Shown here: piece after piece, positions 1 through 7,227 of the stretch
How the letters are laid out: each line of letters opens with the position of its first letter
Numbering within the stretch: the first letter of the stretch is position 1
Assembly: GCA_900557435.1 (NCBI GenBank)
Contig: USSH01000025.1
Coordinates: 1 to 16,129 of the forward strand
Length of the DNA stretch: 16,129 nt
Reading direction: 5' to 3'
Source: an uncultured Coprococcus sp.
GTDB taxonomy: Bacteria; Bacillota; Clostridia; Lachnospirales; Lachnospiraceae
Program-made: the position numbers and the translations under genes
The notes under the pieces: model-generated
What the model was told of the DNA's origin: nothing
The model's input: only the letters and a program-made list of their open reading frames with translations
The model's database searches: none

Positions 1-631
1 TGGAGTAGAACTGGCACTGGAGCAAGGAAAGATATATGTGATACTAGGTCCTTCGGGTTCGGGAAAGAGTACACTTCTCAATATGATGGGAGGCCTCGAC
101 AGCCTGGATGAGGGAAGTATCACGGTGGATGGAAAGGAGATATCCAGACTGAAGTCTGGTGAACTGACAAAATATAGAAAGACCGATGTGGGATTTGTAT
201 TCCAGTTCTACAATCTGTTGCCGGACCTCACGGTGAAGGAGAATATACAGGTCGTGGAGGATATTGCAAAGAATCCACTTTCTATAGATGAGGTCATGAA
301 GGCTGTGGATATAGAGAAGTACAAGGATAGATTTCCAAATGAACTGTCAGGCGGCCAGCAGCAGAGAGTTGCAATCGCCAGAGCCATTATCAAGAATCCA
401 AAGCTCCTGCTCTGTGATGAGCTTACAGGTGCCCTCGATTCAAAGACATCGAGAAGTGTTCTTGAATTTGTGGAGAAGGTCAACAGGCAGTTTGGAACAA
501 CGGTTGCGATCATCACCCATAATGAGGCTATAGCGGGGATGGCTGACGGGATAATCCGCATAAAAGACGGCAAGGTATCACTCAGCAAGGCAAATGACAA
601 CAAGATACCGGCAAAGCAGCTTGAATTATAA
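1..631 (+). CDS. ABC transporter ATP-binding protein (5' end cut by window)
   Basis: This is the nucleotide-binding subunit of a LolD/MacB-type ABC exporter; it hydrolyses ATP in the cytoplasm to drive the FtsX permease encoded next. The frame is open to the left edge (readable from base 2), so the true start lies outside; the GTG at 38 is an internal valine just before the P-loop. Counting from that valine, the Walker A GPSGSGKST is at about 4-12, the Q-loop glutamine follows VGFVF near 56, the ABC signature LSGGQQQR is at 103-110, the Walker B LLLCDE is at 123-128 with its catalytic glutamate, and the H-loop is in IITHN near 160. The D-loop segment reads CDELTGALD where the family usually has ADEPTGALD, a mild deviation. 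The stop is 11 bases before the permease ATG, so the two genes are an operon. The substrate cannot be told; antimicrobial peptide or lipoprotein export is typical of the family. Confidence 0.95.
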   Translation, partial: GVELALEQGKIYVILGPSGSGKSTLLNMMGGLDSLDEGSITVDGKEISRLKSGELTKYRKTDVGFVFQFYNLLPDLTVKENIQVVEDIAKNPLSIDEVMKAVDIEKYKDRFPNELSGGQQQRVAIARAIIKNPKLLLCDELTGALDSKTSRSVLEFVEKVNRQFGTTVAIITHNEAIAGMADGIIRIKDGKVSLSKANDNKIPAKQLEL

Positions 632-642
632 GAGGTGGAGAC

Positions 643-2919
643 ATGACATTAAATAGAAGATATATAAGGAATATAAAGCATAATCTTTCTTTTTACATAT
701 GTGTCACGATCCTCACCGCGTTGATGATAGTCATGTATATCGGTGTCACAGGTGCTTATGATGGAGAGGGCAGATATCTTGATTCGTTCTATGAAGATAC
801 AAATGTTGAGGAGGCTCAGTTTGTCACAGCAAATCCTATATATGATAAATCTATCAATAATCTTGAAGAGAAGTACAATGTACAGCTTGAAAAGCAGACA
901 TATGCTGATATAGATCTGACCGAGGAGAACTGTGATGACAGGACAGGTAAGGATATAGCGGAGGATTACACATTAAGGATATTCACGCCGTCAAAGAAGA
1001 TCGATACATATAAGCTGCTGGATGGTGAGGATGTGACTTCTGATGACGAGATACTCTTGAATCCTCATCTGATGGATGCCAGGGGACTGCAGATAGGGGA
1101 CTTTCTTGATATCGATGGAAGAAAATACAAAATAGTAGGAACGATGGCGAGACCTGATTATCTGGCGGTATACAAGAATCTTTCAGACAACATGTTCCTG
1201 TTTGATACATTTGGATATGCGGTAGTGAGTGAGGATGCATTTGCGCAGATAGATGATGACAAAAAGACATCATACTATACGGTCATATATGATGATAAAG
1301 ATCTGGAGAAGGCATTCAGGGAGGCGGTACACAGCGAGTATTACACTCTGTCATACATTCTGGCATCCACAAATGTGAGAATAAAGGTTCCGCAGAATGA
1401 GAGGGAACAGTTAAAATTATATATGAATATGGTTATACCTATGCTGGTCGTATTTGTGATGATAATAATAGCGATAGTTCTCGGAAGAAAGATCAAGTCT
1501 GAGGCGAGACAGATAGGAGTTCTGTCAGCTCTTGGATATGGCAGGACACGGCTCTCATTGCACTACGGATTATTTGGTGTCATTCCGGGAGTGATAGGCG
1601 CTGTGATAGGTGCCATTGCGGCTGTCCCATGCAGGGATGCGCTTGCTACGGCAATATTTGAGATGAAGACAGAGATACTTCCTGTGGATTACAGTTCGGA
1701 AACAGTGCAGTTTGTGATCATTTGTATTGTACCGGTGGTGGCATATGGTATTGTGGGATTGCTTACGGCACTGAGAGTTCTCAGATTTAAGACAATCGAT
1801 CTTCTTCAAGGAAATGGAGGAACAAGAAAACGCAGAAGACTTCGCATGGCAAAGTCAAATATGAAGTTCACGACAAAATTCAAGATCCGGTCTATTCTTG
1901 GCAACTGGAGTAGAAGTCTTGTGGTTATATTTGGAATCGCTGTCGGTGGAATATTGATGGTGTTCTGCTACGTTTGTATAGATTCGCTTGAGAACTACTG
2001 TGATGTATCCGTAAATGAAGTCGGAGACTATGAGTATGAGTATTTTTTAAGCAGTATCCAGACGGAAAAAGTGGATAGTGCAACGGAGATCATGGCAGGG
2101 ACGTTCAGTGTGGATGGATACACGACCAATCTGACATACATGGGTATGGATGACAATGAGTTCATGGATTTAAAGAGTACATCAGGAGATAAGCTGGAGC
2201 TTACATCAGGAAAAACGTATATATCTGCAATGGGATCCATGATATATGGCGTAGGCAAGGGGGATGAGCTCACTTTCTACGATCAGGCATCACTCAGTGA
2301 GTACACGGTCACGATAGATGACGTTGTGCAGAACGATTCCCAGAGTATACTCTACAGCAGCTGGAATGATTCATGCGATCTGCTTGATGTTCCTGAGGGC
2401 AGTTACAATGCTGTTATGTCTGACAAAGAACTTGACTATAAGGAGTCTGATTATCTGTATAGGATAACCAAGGCAGATCTTTCAGATCAAATAGGTCAGA
2501 TCACAGTACAGATGAAATCAATGCTCTCGGTTTGTATCGGATTTGCCGTGCTCATCATAGTTATATGTGTATATCTGATGGTGAATATGTTAATAAGCGA
2601 AAATGCATCATCGATATCAATGTTAAAGGTGCTTGGATACGATGACAGACAGATAAATCGTATGATGATAAGTATCTACCACATCCTTGTTCCGATAGGA
2701 ATCGTGATAGGCTCAGTGCTTGGAGTGGTGCTGTGCAGAGTGAACTTTGAGGCGAGTGTATCGGCATACAATACTTATATAGAGACAGTATACACGCCGC
2801 TGTGTTTTGTAAAGTATGCTGTGTGTGTTCTTATAAGTTACGTGATCTCTCTGTGGCTGTTAGGCCGAAAGGTGAAGAAAGCGGATATGGTTGAAAGCCT
2901 GAAAGACAACAGGGAGTAG
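643..2919 (+). CDS. FtsX-like ABC transporter permease (MacB/LolC type)
   Basis: This is the membrane subunit partnering the preceding ATPase. The 758 residues show a first membrane segment at about 15-36, an external domain of roughly 220 residues, an FtsX core with segments near 263-281, 308-330 and 357-379, a further segment at 424-446, a second external domain at about 450-620, and a second FtsX core from about 628 to 742. Both cores carry the family's coupling motif: ARQIGVLSALGYGR near 288-301, and SISMLKVLGYDDRQ just after the sixth segment. This two-core, eight-segment plan fits the large FtsX permeases of Firmicutes, which act in mechanotransmission or export of amphipathic compounds. 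The start is an ATG preceded by AGAGGTGG at a spacing of 4 bases. The substrate is not evident. It is distinct from the BceB-type permease found later in the window. Confidence 0.93.
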   Translation: MTLNRRYIRNIKHNLSFYICVTILTALMIVMYIGVTGAYDGEGRYLDSFYEDTNVEEAQFVTANPIYDKSINNLEEKYNVQLEKQTYADIDLTEENCDDRTGKDIAEDYTLRIFTPSKKIDTYKLLDGEDVTSDDEILLNPHLMDARGLQIGDFLDIDGRKYKIVGTMARPDYLAVYKNLSDNMFLFDTFGYAVVSEDAFAQIDDDKKTSYYTVIYDDKDLEKAFREAVHSEYYTLSYILASTNVRIKVPQNEREQLKLYMNMVIPMLVVFVMIIIAIVLGRKIKSEARQIGVLSALGYGRTRLSLHYGLFGVIPGVIGAVIGAIAAVPCRDALATAIFEMKTEILPVDYSSETVQFVIICIVPVVAYGIVGLLTALRVLRFKTIDLLQGNGGTRKRRRLRMAKSNMKFTTKFKIRSILGNWSRSLVVIFGIAVGGILMVFCYVCIDSLENYCDVSVNEVGDYEYEYFLSSIQTEKVDSATEIMAGTFSVDGYTTNLTYMGMDDNEFMDLKSTSGDKLELTSGKTYISAMGSMIYGVGKGDELTFYDQASLSEYTVTIDDVVQNDSQSILYSSWNDSCDLLDVPEGSYNAVMSDKELDYKESDYLYRITKADLSDQIGQITVQMKSMLSVCIGFAVLIIVICVYLMVNMLISENASSISMLKVLGYDDRQINRMMISIYHILVPIGIVIGSVLGVVLCRVNFEASVSAYNTYIETVYTPLCFVKYAVCVLISYVISLWLLGRKVKKADMVESLKDNRE

Positions 2920-2944
2920 AAGTGATTAAGAGGAGGATAAAGAG

Positions 2945-3580
2945 ATGAACAGTTATGTAGCGTGGGGAATATTTGGAATAATAAGTGGACTAATTGCGTC
3001 CTTTGCGGATGTACCGCTTGTCATGCCGAATCAGAGTGAAAATCTGAAATTAGGTGGAGTTTGTTCATGGTGGGGAGATGTGACCTCAAAGAGATTCAAG
3101 GTGTCGTTCTGGCTTTCATTCCTTGGGCAGCCGGGAGGCTATATCGTCATGTGGCTCCTTGCAGATATGATCTCAAAGGAGAATGGAACGCTTGCAGGGA
3201 TCCTCAAGGTCATAACATTACTCGGATGTTACACTGGCCTTATGAGCCATGTTGTGTTCTGTTTGAAACCGCTCCTGTACCAGAGACTCTGCAAGAAAAT
3301 GTCAGACGATGAAAGTAATGAAGTTGTCAAGGCCATTGATCCGGTTTTTAATCCGCCAATGTATTTGGCAGGCGTGGTACTCTGGCTTGGTCTTGCGGTC
3401 ACAGTTATAGTGGCGATACTTACCGGGGCACTTCCTGTTCCTAAGTGGTGCGTTGTCTTAAATCCTATCGGTTCACTGATAGTTCTCATGCCGCTCAAGA
3501 AATGTGGTGTCAGGATCATCGGAGCCCTCGGATTTGGATTTGTGCTGCTTTCTGTACTGCTCATTATTGCGGGGGTATAA
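2945..3580 (+). CDS. Polytopic membrane protein of unknown function (DUF6796-like)
   Basis: This 211-residue protein has about six hydrophobic segments (near 5-22, 52-75, 82-103, 139-160, 168-183 and 190-210) and little soluble mass, so it should be an integral membrane protein. A loop after the first segment holds polar residues and a double tryptophan (SWWGDV), and GQPGG sits in the second helix. The general look, GxxxGLxxSxAD followed by a loop and WxxxFWLSFLGxP, reminds me of the DUF6796 family, but I cannot confirm this without a profile search. It starts 25 bases after the permease stop behind an AGGAGG site and is followed by a terminator, so it is the last gene of the export operon. 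It may be an accessory or immunity membrane protein; no catalytic motif is visible. Confidence 0.75.
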   Translation: MNSYVAWGIFGIISGLIASFADVPLVMPNQSENLKLGGVCSWWGDVTSKRFKVSFWLSFLGQPGGYIVMWLLADMISKENGTLAGILKVITLLGCYTGLMSHVVFCLKPLLYQRLCKKMSDDESNEVVKAIDPVFNPPMYLAGVVLWLGLAVTVIVAILTGALPVPKWCVVLNPIGSLIVLMPLKKCGVRIIGALGFGFVLLSVLLIIAGV

Positions 3581-3682
3581 AGAGCGCACAGGGTGAATCA
3601 CATAGACATGGTAGATGGGGCGATTGATTTGTCAAATTCGTTGCACAGTGATTATTGAAAGTTAAATACTGTAATAAATAAT

Positions 3683-3720
3683 AAAAGGGATTTCCGGATT
3701 AAAGGAAGTCTCTTTTATTT
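3683..3720 (+). terminator. Rho-independent terminator closing the ABC export operon
   Basis: A 13-bp stem (3683-3695 pairing with 3704-3716, two G-U wobbles) with an 8-base loop is followed by a T-rich tail (TTTTATTTTAT). It sits about 100 bases after the membrane protein stop. Confidence 0.8.
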
Positions 3721-3858
3721 TATGTGTCATAAAAATGGTTAGAAGTTGTTGTATATAAATTAGCATTCACAAAATGTTCGCGGCTGCATTTGAAATATCA
3801 TCAAATAAGTTTAACAAAATTAATCAGTAAACAGTGGCTAGGTGCATGCAAAAGAAGT

Positions 3859-3864
3859 TATAAT
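3859..3864 (+). promoter_or_regulatory. Candidate -10 box upstream of the HgdB-like gene
   Basis: The TATAAT lies 59 bases before the ATG at 3923, directly after a terminator, which makes an independent promoter necessary. The -35 region is weak, so the exact promoter is uncertain. Confidence 0.4.
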
Positions 3865-3922
3865 ATATAATTAAAGTGCTACAAACACGTTATATCACTG
3901 CAAAATATATGGGGGGTAAATT

Positions 3923-4858
3923 ATGTATAAGATAGACGAGGATGCATGGAAAGAAAAATACATACTGCTCATACCAGCCATGCTGGATGCGCATTTTCCT
4001 CTGATAAAATACGCCTTTTATTCAAAGGATTATCATCCGGTCATACTGTCAAATGAGGACCATATCACGGATGTGGGACTTAAGTACGTGAACAATGACA
4101 TGTGTTATCCGATAGTGTTAAATGCCGGGCAGATGATAGATGCACTGCAGTCAGGCAAGTACGACATCAGTCGGACAAGGCTTCTTATGCCGACGGCGGG
4201 GGATGCCTGCAGGGGAGCTAATTACCTACATGTGTTAAAGGAGTCAGTAAGAAAGGCAGGATTGGGCAGGGCGAAGATACTGTCCCTGAATGTTAAGGGG
4301 CTGGAGAAGGACTGTCAGATGCGTGTGCAGCCATTCATGGTGTGGAGAGCACTGTTCGGCCTTTTTTATGGCGATATACTCATGCTCCTGCTTAATCAGA
4401 CAAGGCCAAATGAGGTGAAAAAGGGGCAGTCACAAAGGATGTGGCAGAAGTGGATAGATATCCTGTCTGGGGATCTGAAAGAGGGAAAGAATCTGAATCT
4501 CGGCAGGATGAAACGAAACTTTGTCAGGATTGCCAGGGATTTTTCACGGATAAAGCTGCATGATAAGAGAAAACAGAGGGTGGGGATAGTTGGAGAGCTG
4601 TACATAAAATATTGCCATCTTGGAAACTGGGATATGATAAATTTCCTTGAGTCAAATGGATGTGAGAGTCATACAAATGGGCTTTCATGGTATGCCATGT
4701 ACTATATGGATTCACACCTCACGGACAATATGACATTTGAATCTCTGCTTTACAAGGCGGGGTTGAAGTTCTTCGGAAGTCTGCAGAGAGCGATGATAGA
4801 GGCACTTAGAAAATATGGATTCTATAACCATGGAGGATTTCTTCACGATGAAGCGTGA
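3923..4858 (+). CDS. 2-hydroxyacyl-CoA dehydratase/activase-related protein, N-terminal part (frame broken)
   Basis: The protein resembles the HgdB-like (DUF2229-type) C-terminal portion of the large acyl-CoA dehydratase activase-related proteins. That family binds a [4Fe-4S] cluster through three conserved cysteines and acts in radical dehydration or as yet undefined electron transfer. Family landmarks visible are YILLIPAMLDAHFPLIKYA near 13-31, VGLKYVNNDMCYP around 51-63 with Cys61, ALQSGKYDISRTRLLMPTAG near 74-93, DACRGANY around 94-101 with Cys96, and GDILMLLLNQTRP after residue 150. The frame ends at TGA 4856-4858, before the third cysteine motif. That motif is encoded in the +1 frame immediately downstream, so these 311 residues are only about three quarters of the protein. 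Usually this module is fused behind BcrAD/BadFG ATPase domains; here it stands alone. A start at 3923 is supported by GGGGGG six bases upstream. Confidence 0.8.
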   Translation: MYKIDEDAWKEKYILLIPAMLDAHFPLIKYAFYSKDYHPVILSNEDHITDVGLKYVNNDMCYPIVLNAGQMIDALQSGKYDISRTRLLMPTAGDACRGANYLHVLKESVRKAGLGRAKILSLNVKGLEKDCQMRVQPFMVWRALFGLFYGDILMLLLNQTRPNEVKKGQSQRMWQKWIDILSGDLKEGKNLNLGRMKRNFVRIARDFSRIKLHDKRKQRVGIVGELYIKYCHLGNWDMINFLESNGCESHTNGLSWYAMYYMDSHLTDNMTFESLLYKAGLKFFGSLQRAMIEALRKYGFYNHGGFLHDEA

Positions 4859-5144
4859 GGCTGATGGATATGTGAGCTGGGGCTACAAAACAGGAGATGG
4901 CTGGCTCATAGGCGCGGAGATAACGGGACACATACTCCATGAGTGTCCGAAGGTTCTGGCGGTTCAGCCATTTGGCTGTATGCCTAATCACACCTGCGGA
5001 AGAGGTTTGTATCCTTCACTTCAGAAGAAGTTGCCGCAGGGTATGATAGTGAGTTGTGATGTGGATTCAAGTGGTTCAAAGCTGAATGTCTACAACAGGG
5101 CGAGGATGTTGGTGGATATGCCGCTGAAGAGATTAAAACAATGA
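4848..5144 (+). CDS. 2-hydroxyacyl-CoA dehydratase/activase-related protein, C-terminal part (+1 frame)
   Basis: This is the missing C-terminal quarter of the preceding protein, in the +1 frame. It contains GYKTGDGWL (family GEGWLLTAE), then VLAVQPFGCMPNH with the third cluster cysteine (Cys44 of this segment) and the family's C-terminal SCDVDSSGSKLNVYNRARML. I place a start at ATG 4848 because GGAGGA at 4832-4837 lies 10 bases upstream and because homology-like sequence begins there. ATG 4815 in the same frame is the longest alternative but has a poorer ribosome site. The two frames overlap (4848-4858). Either the gene is disrupted by a one-base indel, or the halves are joined by reinitiation or frameshifting. 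On its own the fragment lacks two of the three cluster cysteines. Confidence 0.7.
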   Translation: MKREADGYVSWGYKTGDGWLIGAEITGHILHECPKVLAVQPFGCMPNHTCGRGLYPSLQKKLPQGMIVSCDVDSSGSKLNVYNRARMLVDMPLKRLKQ

Positions 5145-5213
5145 AGTGAAGGAAAATAATTAAATATATATGCATGGAGACATGTGATAATGCGCATTTG
5201 TGGAGGAACGGAC

Positions 5214-5876
5214 TTGAAAAAGATATTTGTGGTGGAAGATGATGAGAGCATTTGCAAGGAACTTGTGCAGATACTTGAGAATGAGGGCTATGAGGCTGAG
5301 AGTCTTAAGAGCTTTGACAATACAAAGGACGATATATTGAAAGCGGCACCGAATCTGGTGCTCATGGATATCAATATTCCGGGGATAAACGGTAGAAACC
5401 TTGTGAAGGAGATACGAAAGGAATCAGATGTGCCGATCATCATGGTCACAAGCAGGACTTCCGAGATGGATGAGGTGCTGTCCATGAGTTATGGCGCGGA
5501 TGATTATATAACAAAGCCATACAATCCAACGATACTTCTGCTTAGGATAGCGGCGGTGCTCAAGCGCATGGAGGGCAGCCAGAACACGGCATCATACAGA
5601 GATGCGGAGGTCAACTTCAGCAAGGGGACCATCAGCAAAGAAGATCAGGAGATGGTTCTCACCAAGAATGAGATGATCATATTCCAGCTGCTGCTTGCCA
5701 ACAGAGAAAAGATAGTGTCGAGGGATGAGATCATGACGGATCTGTGGGACAATGATGAGTTTGTAAATGACAATGCGCTCACGGTGAACATCAGCAGGCT
5801 CAGGGGGAAACTGGCGGATCTTGGATATGATGATGCCATAGAGACCAGGAAGAAGCAGGGATACAGGCTGGTGTGA
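5214..5876 (+). CDS. OmpR-family response regulator (BceR-like)
   Basis: This is the cytoplasmic transcription factor of a two-component system, predicted to activate the BceAB-type transporter downstream. I chose TTG 5214 because GGAGG at 5202-5206 sits 7 bases before it and the protein then begins with the canonical MKKIFVVEDDE; an in-frame ATG at 5184 would add ten unconserved residues. The receiver domain spans 1-115, with acidic residues E8, D9 and D10, phospho-acceptor D52 in LVLMDINIPG, T79, and K101 in the ITKPY loop. A winged-helix DNA-binding domain covers roughly 125-220, with a recognition-helix region NDNALTVNISRLRGKL and the wing KKQGYRL. Length (220 aa) matches the family. The kinase follows after 159 bases instead of the usual few, which is unusual for this pair. 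Confidence 0.93.
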   Translation: MKKIFVVEDDESICKELVQILENEGYEAESLKSFDNTKDDILKAAPNLVLMDINIPGINGRNLVKEIRKESDVPIIMVTSRTSEMDEVLSMSYGADDYITKPYNPTILLLRIAAVLKRMEGSQNTASYRDAEVNFSKGTISKEDQEMVLTKNEMIIFQLLLANREKIVSRDEIMTDLWDNDEFVNDNALTVNISRLRGKLADLGYDDAIETRKKQGYRLV

Positions 5877-6035
5877 CAGGTAGCATGATCGTGCATATGC
5901 TTTGTAGGTGAGAGATAAGACCATAGGGTGGTGCACATATTTGTAGTTGAACATATGGACTCAGCATAGCTTGATGACTGAATAATCGGATCGTGGCATA
6001 TCTTTTGAAAGCGTAGATGGGAGTAATAATTAGAC
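5877..6035 (+). other. 159-base gap between regulator and kinase, no gene seen
   Basis: Regulator and kinase genes of this type are normally adjacent or overlapping. Here 159 bases intervene with only trivially short frames, a weak inverted repeat near its start (AGCAT...ATGCT around 5883-5902) and no T-tract terminator. I see no clear promoter. Confidence 0.4.
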
Positions 6036-7052
6036 ATGAAATTTGGCAGGTATATAAAGGACAAACTTGGAATAATTGCAGGATATGCGGGATTTGTGAT
6101 ATTCACATATCTGCTCATGATGGCATTTCACTCACAGTTACAGATGAGAATTATGTTCGTTATCGTGGCTGTGATATTTGTCGTCTCAGTTATCGCCTGC
6201 GATTATCTGAGAAAATATAAGTTCTACAACAGTCTGGTCGGACATCTGGATGAACTGGATCAGAAGTATCTCATACTTGACACTTTGGACGAGCCTGACT
6301 TCTACGAGGGAAAGCTGGTGTATTCAGCTATGTACGACATCAACAAGTCCATGACTGAGAATGTGAGAAAGTACAGGGACAGCGTGGAGGATTTCAAGGA
6401 CTTTATAGAGATATGGGTTCACGAGATAAAGCTTCCGATAGCCAGTCTGGTGCTCATGTGCCACAACAACAGGGATGTGATCCCGAGAAAATACGAGGAA
6501 CAGGTCGCAAGGCTTGACGCGTATGCAGATCAGGTCCTCTACTATGTGAGGGCGGAGCATGCAGCGGCAGATTACAGATTTGCCGAGACAAATCTCAAGA
6601 GCGTTATCGGAAGGGTGGCTGTGAAGAACAAGGATATGCTGCTTGATGGTGACATAACGCTGAATGTTCATGATGTGGATGAATGTGTTGTGACGGATTC
6701 AAAATGGCTTGAGTTTATGGTAAATCAGATCGTGAGCAACAGCATTAAGTATATAGACCGAGGACAGGAAAAGACTATAGAGATGTGGGTTGAACCGGTG
6801 GGTGACGGCAAGGCTCTGCACATAAAGGACAATGGAATAGGTATACCACAGTCTGATATTCCACTTGTGTGCAAGAAATCATTTACCGGGGAAAATGGTC
6901 GGAAACATGCGAAATCAACAGGTATGGGTCTTTATATAATAGACAATCTGTGCAGGCAGCTGGGACATAAGCTGAATATAACGTCAAAGGTGGATGAATA
7001 CACAGATGTGAGTATAGTATTTGGATATAATGATATATACAAGATTGGATGA
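6036..7052 (+). CDS. Intramembrane-sensing histidine kinase (BceS-like)
   Basis: This 338-residue sensor kinase is the expected partner of the preceding regulator. It has two membrane helices (about 13-31 and 38-56) separated by only a few external residues, so it has no sensor domain of its own. Bce-type kinases of this design sense drug stress through the associated transporter. The phospho-accepting histidine is H129 in IWVHEIKLPIASL, the N-box is NQIVSNSIKYI (N230-N235), G1 is DNGIGI at 265-270, the K-F-T-G loop is KSFTG at 281-285, and G2 is STGMGLY at 294-300. Upstream in frame there is a stop at 6027-6029, so ATG 6036 is the first possible start; GGGAG lies 13 bases before it, a rather long spacing suggesting modest translation. 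Confidence 0.92.
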   Translation: MKFGRYIKDKLGIIAGYAGFVIFTYLLMMAFHSQLQMRIMFVIVAVIFVVSVIACDYLRKYKFYNSLVGHLDELDQKYLILDTLDEPDFYEGKLVYSAMYDINKSMTENVRKYRDSVEDFKDFIEIWVHEIKLPIASLVLMCHNNRDVIPRKYEEQVARLDAYADQVLYYVRAEHAAADYRFAETNLKSVIGRVAVKNKDMLLDGDITLNVHDVDECVVTDSKWLEFMVNQIVSNSIKYIDRGQEKTIEMWVEPVGDGKALHIKDNGIGIPQSDIPLVCKKSFTGENGRKHAKSTGMGLYIIDNLCRQLGHKLNITSKVDEYTDVSIVFGYNDIYKIG

Positions 7053-7082
7053 TATAAAAATGGTGTTTTGTGATAGTGGGAT

Positions 7083-7094
7083 ACCAGATCTGGT
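7083..7094. repeat. 12-bp perfect palindrome upstream of the BceAB-type genes
   Basis: ACCAGATCTGGT reads identically on both strands and is flanked by GGGA and TCCC, which can lengthen it into an imperfect hairpin. It lies between the kinase stop and the putative operator. There is no T-tract, so a classical terminator is unlikely. Role unknown. Confidence 0.4.
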
Positions 7095-7108
7095 GAGCGT
7101 CCCCAAGG

Positions 7109-7122
7109 TTACAGAATTGTAA
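7109..7122. promoter_or_regulatory. Putative BceR-type operator TTACA-N4-TGTAA
   Basis: The sequence TTACA GAAT TGTAA is a perfect dyad and matches the TNACA-N4-TGTAA consensus that I recall for BceR-like regulators. It lies 105 bases before the transporter ATPase start, in the intergenic region where the adjacent regulator would be expected to bind. A possible core promoter follows at AGGACA (7143-7148) with a 17-base spacer to TAAACT (7166-7171), but that is weak. Confidence 0.6.
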
Positions 7123-7227
7123 TGTTAGGTAATAATGAAAAAAGGACAATTGCTTTCAAAATGTGTAAACTGCAAATATGTTCAATGGTGAGAGCAGTAA
7201 TAAACAAACATTTGAGGAGGCATTTCA

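Larger units (their letters stand above)
3581..3922. other. 342-base intergenic stretch: terminator, then upstream region of the HgdB-like gene
   Basis: The first 100 bases hold no credible gene and lead to the terminator at 3683-3720. The remaining 200 bases are AT-rich and carry a perfect TATAAT at 3859-3864 with only a poor -35 match near 3835 (TGGCTA). A strong GGGGGG ribosome site at 3911-3916 lies 6 bases before the ATG at 3923. I see no riboswitch, tRNA or repeat here. Confidence 0.55.

Noticed and set aside
38..40. GTG at 38 as the start of the first ABC ATPase
   Set aside because: The frame is open to base 2 and upstream codons encode the normal ELALEQGKIYVILGP strand before the P-loop, so the gene is simply cut by the window edge.
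5184..5213. Longer N-terminus of the response regulator from ATG 5184
   Set aside because: The extra residues are unlike the family and the GGAGG site is placed for TTG 5214.
5645..6118. Minus-strand 157-codon frame across the regulator-kinase gap
   Set aside because: It runs antisense to both genes, has low-complexity Ser-rich sequence and no good start.
7083..7102. Palindrome region as terminator of the kinase gene
   Set aside because: No T-tract follows the hairpin.
7109..7122. TTACA-GAAT-TGTAA considered as a second BlaI site
   Set aside because: The half-sites are 4 bases apart, not 2, and the neighbouring regulator is BceR-like, so a BceR-type operator fits better.
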